Below are positions 57,103-64,000 of a DNA stretch of 64,000 nt, in pieces. Where the stretch lies: the NCBI RefSeq assembly GCF_900104345.1, contig NZ_FNJN01000003.1, positions 124,001 through 188,000 on the forward strand, read 5' to 3'. The stretch's first letter is position 1; each line of letters begins with the position of its first letter. The stretch is from Microbacterium testaceum StLB037. Its GTDB lineage: Bacteria > Actinomycetota > Actinomycetes > Actinomycetales > Microbacteriaceae. The notes under the pieces were generated by a model, which searched no databases, was not told the DNA's origin, and worked only from the letters and a program-made list of their open reading frames with translations. Made by a program: the position numbers and the translations under genes.

Positions 57103-57955
57103 TCGAAGACTCCCGGTAGAGCGCGGCACGCTCATCGATACGGGCGGCGAGACGGTCGGGTCCGACCGCGAGGATGCTGCGGCTCTCGTTCGCGACGACG
57201 GCGGATGCCACATACCCGAACAACCGGCGCAGGTCGGCGGGCGCTGCCCCCTGCGCGCCGAAGCCGGGAGAGAGGATCGGCATGCCCGCCAGAGCCATGT
57301 CGCTCAATCCGAACGCCGAGCGGTCGACGGTCGCGCCGACCACGACGCCGATCGGACCCAGCGCCCCGGGGGCGCCGATGTTGGCCTGATTGACGTCGTG
57401 CGCCACGCGCGCGGCGACGAACTCGTGGTCGCCCACCGCGAGGGCGTCGTCGACGATCGCGCTCTGCAGAGCCCGAGCTTCGGGGTTGCTCGTCGCGGTC
57501 AGCACGAACGCGCCCTTGCCGTGGTGCACGGCCAACGCCAGCGCCTCGCGCAGCGAGTCGGCGCCGAGGTAGGGCGACAGGGTCACGGCATCCGCTTCGA
57601 GAGGAGAACCGGGCGCGAGCCAGGCGTGGGCGTAGCCCTCCATGGTCGTGCCGATGTCACCGCGTTTGGCGTCGGCGATCACGAGCAGGCCCGCATCGCG
57701 CGCGGCGGCCATCACGTCTTCGAGCGCCGCGAATCCGCGGGAGCCGTAGCGCTCGTAGAACGCGACCTGCGGCTTGACCACGCCGACCCGGCCGCGGGCG
57801 GCCTCGACGGTGCGCAGGCCGAACTCCCGCGCGCCCTCGGCCGTGGCATCCAGCCCCCACGCCGACAGCAGTGCGGCGTGGGGGTCGATGCCGACGCACA
57901 GAGCGCCGTGCAGGCCGAGGGCGGCGGAGAGCCGCTGACCGAACGTCTCGCTCAC
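57095..57955 (-). CDS. pyrF: Orotidine-5'-phosphate decarboxylase (type 2)
   Basis: 286-residue last enzyme of UMP synthesis, of the longer type 2 family common in actinobacteria. The catalytic Asp-Lys-Asp set is in [18 protein letters not shown], with CVGIDPH at the N-terminus and GIGAQG-like SPGFGAQGA near the phosphate site. GTG 57955 overlaps the carB stop by four bases. Confidence 0.95.
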   Translation of the reverse strand: MSETFGQRLSAALGLHGALCVGIDPHAALLSAWGLDATAEGAREFGLRTVEAARGRVGVVKPQVAFYERYGSRGFAALEDVMAAARDAGLLVIADAKRGDIGTTMEGYAHAWLAPGSPLEADAVTLSPYLGADSLREALALAVHHGKGAFVLTATSNPEARALQSAIVDDALAVGDHEFVAARVAHDVNQANIGAPGALGPIGVVVGATVDRSAFGLSDMALAGMPILSPGFGAQGAAPADLRRLFGYVASAVVANESRSILAVGPDRLAARIDERAALYRESSNG

Positions 57956-60900
57956 AGGCGTCCCGCGCGATCCGAGGCGTGCTCCTGCAGGCTGCGCACC
58001 TCGAAGCCGTTCTTCATCGCACCCAGGGCGCTCACCGCGGCGCCGAGAACGGCCATCGTGGTGAACAGGGCTTTGTCGGCGGCCACGGCCGCGGCGCGGA
58101 TCTCGTAGCCGTCGGCACGGGCCGTGCCGCCCGAGGGGGTGTTGACGATCATGTCGATTTCCCCCGCGTTGATCAGGTCGACCACGTTCTGCTGGTCGGA
58201 CCCCTGCGTCTCGGAGTACTTCTCGACGACCTTCACCCGGATGCCGTTGCGCGCCAGGATCTCGGCGGTGCCCTCGGTCGCGAGCAACGAGAAGCCGAGC
58301 TCCTGCAGGCGGTGGGCCGGCAGGATCACGGCGCGCTTGTCGGCGTCGGCGACCGAGATGAACACGGTTCCCGAGGTCGGCATGCCGCCGTACGCGGCCT
58401 CCTGCGACTTCGCGAACGCGGTCGGGAAGTCGCGGTCGATGCCCATGACCTCACCGGTCGAACGCATCTCGGGTCCGAGGACCGAGTCGACCGTGTGCCC
58501 GTCGGCGGTGCGGAACCGCTTGAACGGCAGCACGGCCTCCTTGACGGCGACGGGGGCGTCGAGCGGCACGCGCGAGCCGTCCTGCTCGGGCAGCATGCCC
58601 TCGGCGATGAGCTCGGCGATCGTGTTCCCGGCCATGATACGGCTGGCGGCCTTGGCGAGAGGGATGCCCAGCGCCTTCGACACGAACGGCACCGTGCGGC
58701 TCGCGCGCGGGTTCGCCTCGATGACGTAGAGGACTCCCGCCGAGATCGCGAACTGCACGTTCAGCAGGCCGCGCACGCCCACGCCCTTCGCGATGGCGAG
58801 GGTCGCTTCGCGGACGCGGTCGACCTCGGTGCGACCGAGCGACACGGGCGGGAGGGTGCACGAGGAGTCACCGGAGTGGATGCCGGCTTCCTCGAGGTGC
58901 TCCATGACGCCGCCGATGTACAGGTCGGTGCCGTCGAACAGCGCATCGACGTCGAGCTCGATCGCGTCGTCGAGGAAGCGGTCGACGAGCAGCGGGAGGC
59001 CGGGTCCGATGATCGCCTGGTCGGCGACGCGCACGAAGTAATCGCGCAGTGCCTCGGTCGAGTAGACGATCTCCATGCCGCGCCCGCCGAGCACGAAGCT
59101 CGGACGCACCAGCACGGGGTAGCCGATCTCCTCGGCCACGGTCACGGCGCCCTCGACGTCGATCGCGGTGCCGTTGCGGGGCGCCACGAGACCGGCGTCG
59201 TCGAGCAGGCGCGAGAACAGCTCGCGCTCCTCAGCGAGGTCGATCGCCTCGGGGCTGGTGCCGAGAATCGTGTAGCCCGCGGCCTCGATCCCCTTGGCCA
59301 GGCCCAGCGGCGTCTGGCCGCCGAGCTGGCAGACGACACCGAGGATGGTGCCCGACTGGCTCTCGGCGTGCAGCACCTCGAGCACGTCCTCGAGCGTCAG
59401 CGGCTCGAAGTACAGGCGGTCGGAGGTGTCGTAGTCGGTCGACACGGTCTCGGGGTTGCAGTTGACCATGACGGTCTCGTAACCGGCGTCCGACAGGGCG
59501 AACGAGGCGTGCACGCACGAGTAGTCGAACTCGACGCCCTGACCGATGCGGTTGGGGCCCGAGCCGATGATGACGACCTTCGTGCGGTCGGAGGGGGTGA
59601 CCTCGGTCTCGGCGTCGTACGAGGAGTAGTGGTACGGCGTGAGGGCCGGGAACTCGCCCGCGCAGGTGTCGACCGTCTTGTAGACCGGGCGCACGTCGAG
59701 CGCGTAGCGGCTCTCGCGCACCTCGGTCTCGTCGAGCCCGCGGATCTGCGCGATCTGGGCGTCGCTGAAACCGTGCTCCTTCGCGACGCGGAGGGTGTCG
59801 GCATCCAGGCTCTCGGCTGCGCCGATGAACTCCGCGACCTCGTTGATGAGCACCATCTGGTCGATGAACCAGGGGTCGATCGCCGTGGCGTCGAACGCCT
59901 GCTCGGGCGTCGCGCCCTTGCGCAGCGCCTGCTGCAGCACGACGATGCGGCCGTCGGTCGGAGTCTTCGCGATCTCGAGCAGTTCGTCGACCGAACGCGA
60001 CTCCTCGCCCCAGTGGAAGCTCGACCCGCGCTTCTCGAGCGAGCGCAGCGCCTTCTGCAGGGCCGTGGTGTAGTTGCGGCCGATCGCCATCGCCTCACCG
60101 ACCGACTTCATGGTGGTGGTCAGCGTGGTGTCGGCGGCCGGGAACTTCTCGAAGTTGAAGCGCGGCACCTTGACCACGACGTAGTCGAGCGTGGGCTCGA
60201 AGCTCGCCGGGGTCACCTTGGTGATGTCGTTCGGGATCTCGTCGAGGCGGTAGCCGATCGCGAGCTTCGCGGCGATCTTGGCGATCGGGAAGCCGGTGGC
60301 CTTCGACGCCAGCGCCGACGAGCGCGAGACGCGCGGGTTCATCTCGATGACGATGATGCGGCCCGTCTTCGGGTCGACGGCGAACTGGATGTTGCAGCCA
60401 CCGGTGTCCACGCCCACCGCGCGGATGATGTCGATGCCGATGTCGCGCAGCTTCTGGTACTCGCGGTCGGTCAGGGTCAGCGCGGGCGCCACCGTGATCG
60501 AGTCGCCGGTGTGCACGCCGACCGGGTCGACGTTCTCGATCGAGCAGACGACCACCGTGTTGTCGGCGGTGTCGCGCATGAGCTCGAGCTCGTACTCCTT
60601 CCACCCGAGGATCGACTCCTCGAGCAGCACCTCGTTGGTGGGCGAGTCGTGCAGGCCCGCGCCGCCGATGCGGCGCAGGTCGGCCTCGTCGTACGCGAAG
60701 CCCGAGCCGAGGCCGCCCATGGTGAACGACGGGCGCACGACCAGCGGGTAGCCGAGCTTCTCGGCGCCGGCGAGCAGCTCGTCCATCGAGTGGCAGATGA
60801 CGGATGCCGCGACGTCGGCGCCCGCCTCGAGCACGAGCTCCTTGAAGATCTGGCGATCCTCGCCGCGGTTGATCGCGTCGAAGTCGGCGCCGATGAGCTC

Positions 60901-61239
60901 GACGTCGTACTTCTCGAGGATGCCGCGCTTGTGCAGCTGGATCGCCGCGTTCAGAGCGGTCTGTCCGCCGAGCGTGGGGAGAACGGCATCCGGCTTCTCT
61001 TTGGCGATGATCGACTCGATGACCTCGGGGGTGATCGGCTCGATGTAGGTCGCGTCGGCGAAGTCGGGGTCGGTCATGATCGTCGCCGGGTTGGAGTTGA
61101 CGAGGATGACGCGCACGCCCTCTTCGCGCAGCACGCGGCACGCCTGGGTGCCGGAGTAGTCGAACTCGCAGGCCTGACCGATGACGATCGGGCCGGAGCC
61201 GATGACGAGGACGGAGTGGATGTCGTCGCGCTTAGGCAT
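57952..61239 (-). CDS. carB: Carbamoyl-phosphate synthase large subunit
   Basis: 1095-residue duplicated ATP-grasp enzyme. The first half (carboxyphosphate) opens with [22 protein letters not shown] and has [16 protein letters not shown]; the second half (carbamate) repeats [18 protein letters not shown] and [16 protein letters not shown]; the C-terminal MGS-like allosteric domain (about 945 onward) ends the protein. ATG 61239 overlaps the carA stop by eight bases. Supplies carbamoyl phosphate to both pyrimidine and arginine synthesis. Confidence 0.97.
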   Translation of the reverse strand: MPKRDDIHSVLVIGSGPIVIGQACEFDYSGTQACRVLREEGVRVILVNSNPATIMTDPDFADATYIEPITPEVIESIIAKEKPDAVLPTLGGQTALNAAIQLHKRGILEKYDVELIGADFDAINRGEDRQIFKELVLEAGADVAASVICHSMDELLAGAEKLGYPLVVRPSFTMGGLGSGFAYDEADLRRIGGAGLHDSPTNEVLLEESILGWKEYELELMRDTADNTVVVCSIENVDPVGVHTGDSITVAPALTLTDREYQKLRDIGIDIIRAVGVDTGGCNIQFAVDPKTGRIIVIEMNPRVSRSSALASKATGFPIAKIAAKLAIGYRLDEIPNDITKVTPASFEPTLDYVVVKVPRFNFEKFPAADTTLTTTMKSVGEAMAIGRNYTTALQKALRSLEKRGSSFHWGEESRSVDELLEIAKTPTDGRIVVLQQALRKGATPEQAFDATAIDPWFIDQMVLINEVAEFIGAAESLDADTLRVAKEHGFSDAQIAQIRGLDETEVRESRYALDVRPVYKTVDTCAGEFPALTPYHYSSYDAETEVTPSDRTKVVIIGSGPNRIGQGVEFDYSCVHASFALSDAGYETVMVNCNPETVSTDYDTSDRLYFEPLTLEDVLEVLHAESQSGTILGVVCQLGGQTPLGLAKGIEAAGYTILGTSPEAIDLAEERELFSRLLDDAGLVAPRNGTAIDVEGAVTVAEEIGYPVLVRPSFVLGGRGMEIVYSTEALRDYFVRVADQAIIGPGLPLLVDRFLDDAIELDVDALFDGTDLYIGGVMEHLEEAGIHSGDSSCTLPPVSLGRTEVDRVREATLAIAKGVGVRGLLNVQFAISAGVLYVIEANPRASRTVPFVSKALGIPLAKAASRIMAGNTIAELIAEGMLPEQDGSRVPLDAPVAVKEAVLPFKRFRTADGHTVDSVLGPEMRSTGEVMGIDRDFPTAFAKSQEAAYGGMPTSGTVFISVADADKRAVILPAHRLQELGFSLLATEGTAEILARNGIRVKVVEKYSETQGSDQQNVVDLINAGEIDMIVNTPSGGTARADGYEIRAAAVAADKALFTTMAVLGAAVSALGAMKNGFEVRSLQEHASDRAGRL

Positions 61240-62404
61240 TGGTCTTGGTCTCCTGGGTCGCGATCACCATGTCGCGGAAGCGGTCGAACAGGTAGTTGGC
61301 GTCGTGCGGGCCGGCGGCGGCCTCGGGGTGGTACTGCACGCTGAACGCCGGAATGTCGAGGGCGCGCAGGCCCTCGACCACGTTGTCGTTCAGGCCGATG
61401 TGGCTGACCTCGACGCGGCCGAAGCCGGCGGGGCTGTCGACGATCTGATCGAGGGGCGCCTCGACCGCGAAGCCGTGGTTCTGCGAGGTGATCTCGACGC
61501 GACCGGTGGTCTTGTCGAGCACGGGCTGGTTGATGCCGCGGTGACCGAAGGGCAGCTTGTAGGTGCCGAAGCCGAGGGCGCGACCCAGCAGCTGGTTGCC
61601 GAAGCAGATGCCGAAGAAGGGCAGCCCGTCGCCGAGCACGGCGCGCAGCAGTTCGACGTGCTGATCGGATGCCGCGGGGTCGCCGGGGCCGTTCGAGTAG
61701 AACGCCGCGACCGGCTCGATCGCGCGGATCTCGTCGATCGTCGCGGACTGCGGGAACACGTGCACGTCGAAACCGCGCGCGGCGAGGTTGTCGATCGTGG
61801 ACTGCTTCACGCCCAGGTCGAGCACGGCGAGGTTGCCGATACGCTCCGCGGTCGCGGGGGTCACCTCGACCTCGCTGACCGACACCTCGGCGGAGAGGTT
61901 GCGACCCGCCATGCCCGGGGCCTCGCGCACGCGGCGCAGCTGCTCGTCGGCGTCGAGGTTCGCGGCCTCGCCCGAGAAGACGCCGCCGCGCATGCTGCCC
62001 TCGGAGCGGATGCGGCGGGTGACGGCCCGGGTGTCGATGCCGGAGATGCCGACGATGCCGTCTTCGACGAGCGCGTCGTCGAGCGAGCGGTTCGCGCGCC
62101 AGTTCGACACCATGCGCGAGGGGTCGCGCACGACGTAGCCGGCGACCCAGATGCGACGCGACTCGGGGTCTTCGTCGTTCACGCCGGTGTTGCCGATGTG
62201 GGGCGCGGTCTGCAGGACGATCTGGCCCGCGTACGAGGGGTCGGTGATCGTCTCCTGGTAACCGGTCATGCCGGTGGCGAAGACGACCTCGCCGAGGGTC
62301 TCGCCGCGAGCGCCGTAGGCGCGGCCGGTGTAGCGGGTGCCGTCTTCGAGCACGAGGACGGCCGGGTCGCGCGAGAGGCGCGAGGAAGGGATCAGGGCGG
62401 TCAT
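61232..62404 (-). CDS. carA: Carbamoyl-phosphate synthase small subunit
   Basis: 390-residue glutamine amidotransferase subunit: N-terminal CPSase domain ([28 protein letters not shown]) and a class I glutaminase with the catalytic Cys in [16 protein letters not shown] and His/Glu in [15 protein letters not shown] 62404 overlaps the stop of the upstream membrane protein (ATGA). Part of the pyrC-carA-carB-pyrF operon. Confidence 0.97.
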   Translation of the reverse strand: MTALIPSSRLSRDPAVLVLEDGTRYTGRAYGARGETLGEVVFATGMTGYQETITDPSYAGQIVLQTAPHIGNTGVNDEDPESRRIWVAGYVVRDPSRMVSNWRANRSLDDALVEDGIVGISGIDTRAVTRRIRSEGSMRGGVFSGEAANLDADEQLRRVREAPGMAGRNLSAEVSVSEVEVTPATAERIGNLAVLDLGVKQSTIDNLAARGFDVHVFPQSATIDEIRAIEPVAAFYSNGPGDPAASDQHVELLRAVLGDGLPFFGICFGNQLLGRALGFGTYKLPFGHRGINQPVLDKTTGRVEITSQNHGFAVEAPLDQIVDSPAGFGRVEVSHIGLNDNVVEGLRALDIPAFSVQYHPEAAAGPHDANYLFDRFRDMVIATQETKTNA

Positions 62405-62901
62405 GCGTCGCTTCCTGTCGAGGTGAGGGGGCGGATGGCGTCGGCCAGTGCTTTGGCCGAGGCCTCCTGAGGACGGAGGTAGGTGTCGACGATCGTGTCG
62501 TCGTCGATGCGCCAGCTGACGCGCGTCAGGCCGTCGCGCTCGACCACGCGGTCGATGGCGACCGTGGCTTGAGCTGCGTCGACGAGGCGGTCGCGGGTGA
62601 GCGCGATGCGGGGCTGGCCCTGCAGGTCGAGGGCGACGCCGGCCGAGGTGACCGTGACGTCGACGCGGGAGCGGAAGCCGAGACCCTTGATGGCGAGACG
62701 TTCGAGCGGCTCGTCGTGTCGGGTCGTGGCGACGTAGAGCCCCGAGAACACCGCCGTTTCGACGGCGTCTGCGGGCAGCTCCCCCACCGGAGCCGTGTAG
62801 CGCGCATCGCGCCGCGTTCGTCGCACCCAGGCCCACGCGAGCACGGCCAGCAGCACGAGGGCCACGCCGATCATCACGACGAGGGCGCCCTCGCGGCTCA
62901 T
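62401..62901 (-). CDS. Membrane-anchored PH-like domain protein of the pyr operon (Rv1382-like)
   Basis: 166-residue protein with one N-terminal membrane helix (about 6-26, [19 protein letters not shown]), a basic [11 protein letters not shown] stop-transfer stretch and a soluble beta-rich domain. A protein of this size and topology stands between pyrC and carA in mycobacteria (Rv1382) and other actinobacteria. Its function is unknown. ATG 62901 overlaps the pyrC stop and its own stop overlaps carA, so expression is coupled to the pyrimidine enzymes. Confidence 0.75.
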   Translation of the reverse strand: MSREGALVVMIGVALVLLAVLAWAWVRRTRRDARYTAPVGELPADAVETAVFSGLYVATTRHDEPLERLAIKGLGFRSRVDVTVTSAGVALDLQGQPRIALTRDRLVDAAQATVAIDRVVERDGLTRVSWRIDDDTIVDTYLRPQEASAKALADAIRPLTSTGSDA

Positions 62902-64000
62902 GCGAGCACCCCGGGAGCGTCGAGCACGGCACCGTCGACGACGGTCGGGACGCCGGCGCGCACGGTCCAGCGCACCTCGCCGGGCAGCTCGCGGCCGAGG
63001 TAGGGCGAGTTGGTGCTGCGACCGCGCAGGTCGTCGAGGCCGAACATGCGGGAGGGGCGCGGGTCGTAGAGCGTGAAGGTCGCCGGCTGCCCCGCGGCCA
63101 CGGGGGTGCCGTGTCCGTCGAGGCGTCCGATGCGGGCGGGGTTCGCCGACATCACGCGGGCGACGTCGGCCCAGTCGAGCAGGCCGGTCTCGACCATGGC
63201 GTGGTGCACGACGCGCAGCGCGCTCTCGAGGCCCACCATGCCGTTCGCCGCGGCCGCCCACTCGCAGGCCTTCGCCTCCGTGGGGTGCGGGGCGTGGTCG
63301 GTGGCGACGATGTCGATCGTGCCGTCGGCCAGACCCTCGCGCACGGCCATCACGTCTTCTTCGCGGCGCAGCGGCGGGTTGACCTTGAACCGTGCGTCGT
63401 AGTCGCGCACGAGTTCATCGGTCAGCAGGAGGTGGTGCGGGGTGACCTCGGCGGTGACGTTGACGCCGCGCTTCTTGGCCCAGCGGATGATGTCGACCGA
63501 GCCCGCGGTGCTCAGGTGGCACACGTGCAGGCGCGAGCCGACGTGCTCGGCCAGCAGCACGTCGCGCGCGATGATCGACTCCTCGGCGACGGCCGGCCAG
63601 CCGGTGAGGCCCAATTCGGCCGAGACGGCGCCCTCGTTCATCTGCGCGCCCTCGGTGAGGCGCGGGTCCTGCGCGTGCTGCGCGATGACGCCGTCGAACG
63701 CCTTCACGTACTCCAACGCTCGCCGCATGATCAGCGGGTCGAAGACGCAGAAGCCGTCGTCGCTGAACACGCGGACGCGGGCGCGGGAGTCGGCCATCGC
63801 GCCGAGTTCGGCGAGGCGCTCGCCCTTCTGCCCCACGGTCACGGCGCCGATCGGCTGCACGTGCACGTAGCCGGCGGCCTCGCCCAGGGCGAGCTCTTGC
63901 TCGACCACGCCCGCCGTGTCGGCGACCGGAGAGGTGTTCGGCATGGCGAAGACGGTGGTGAATCCACCGGCGGCGGCGGCCCGCGAACCGGTGAGGATCG
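62898..64000 (-). CDS. pyrC: Dihydroorotase, 5' end outside the window
   Basis: C-terminal 366 residues of class I dihydroorotase (cyclisation of carbamoyl aspartate). The frame is open to the window edge: an ATG at 63944 is internal, since upstream codons continue the family sequence ([22 protein letters not shown]). Metal ligands and substrate residues are seen in [19 protein letters not shown] and [10 protein letters not shown]. The N-terminal HxH zinc pair is beyond 64000. First visible gene of the pyrC-carA-carB-pyrF-gmk operon. Confidence 0.94.
   Translation of the reverse strand, partial: ILTGSRAAAAGGFTTVFAMPNTSPVADTAGVVEQELALGEAAGYVHVQPIGAVTVGQKGERLAELGAMADSRARVRVFSDDGFCVFDPLIMRRALEYVKAFDGVIAQHAQDPRLTEGAQMNEGAVSAELGLTGWPAVAEESIIARDVLLAEHVGSRLHVCHLSTAGSVDIIRWAKKRGVNVTAEVTPHHLLLTDELVRDYDARFKVNPPLRREEDVMAVREGLADGTIDIVATDHAPHPTEAKACEWAAAANGMVGLESALRVVHHAMVETGLLDWADVARVMSANPARIGRLDGHGTPVAAGQPATFTLYDPRPSRMFGLDDLRGRSTNSPYLGRELPGEVRWTVRAGVPTVVDGAVLDAPGVLA

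Noticed and set aside
57871..61344. 1157-codon open frame on + antisense to carB
   Set aside because: Mirror-frame shadow of carB, low-complexity, no recognisable domain.

Overview
The window is a 64 kb piece of a high-GC (about 70% by eye) actinobacterial chromosome, most likely Microbacterium or a close relative in Microbacteriaceae. The evidence is gene order and gene content: pafC-tatA-tatC-helY, RbpA, an ANTAR response regulator of the PdtaR type, Lsr2, an actinobacterial IHF domain, a helicase-degenerate PriA, and frequent GTG starts with ATGA, GTGA or TGATG stop-start overlaps. Almost all long open frames antisense to these genes are GC-bias shadows and are left out.

Layout. 1-5.4 kb (+): end of a WYL regulator (pafC-like), Tat translocase (tatA, tatC), the Ski2-like helicase helY and apolipoprotein N-acyltransferase lnt. 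5.4-8.0 kb (-): rbpA, then a GDPD / SPFH / NfeD envelope operon. 8.2-16.5 kb: an accessory but chromosomal stretch with an atypical SDR, an S9 peptidase, HdeD-like and AEC membrane proteins, a methyltransferase, a DUF2127 protein, a dienelactone hydrolase, a divergent azoreductase/HxlR pair and an orphan ECF sigma factor. 16.9-19.4 kb (+): a self-contained regulator / PLDc_N / ABC ATPase / permease operon resembling Bacillus yxlEFG. 19.4-22.2 kb: a decayed mobile island with a DUF1016 (YhcG) pseudogene carrying an in-frame stop, an intact lsr2, a mobilisation-type protein and the tail of a probable relaxase. 22.2-30.4 kb: a P-loop kinase, DUF6578, SDR, SGNH hydrolase, MFS, LLM flavoprotein and a DUF885 metallopeptidase.

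30.5-64 kb is core metabolism, nearly all on the - strand: polA, a PaaI thioesterase (+), pdtaR, tRNA-Leu(CAA), pyk, gltD-gltB, lgt, a compact his-trp superoperon (hisG-hisF-hisI-membrane protein-HGxxPAAW-trpC-trpB-trpA, with no trpE between hisI and the membrane protein), hisE, rpe, rsmB, fmt, priA, metK, rpoZ and the pyrimidine operon pyrC(partial)-membrane protein-carA-carB-pyrF-gmk. The gmk product is fused to a complete actinobacterial IHF domain. Together these genes cover lipoprotein maturation (lgt, lnt), Tat export, glutamate synthesis, histidine/tryptophan and UMP/GMP synthesis, and translation initiation.

The most striking structure is not a gene. The 8-mer GGATGCCR (and its complement YGGCATCC) is scattered over the whole window. 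By hand I count 93 copies of the heptamer core, 92 of them followed by a purine. It occurs equally on both strands, is built into two terminator palindromes, and is mostly written inside genes as the otherwise uncommon codon pairs GAT-GCC or GCA-TCC. This has the signature of a selected genome-wide DNA word, comparable to uptake sequences of other bacteria.
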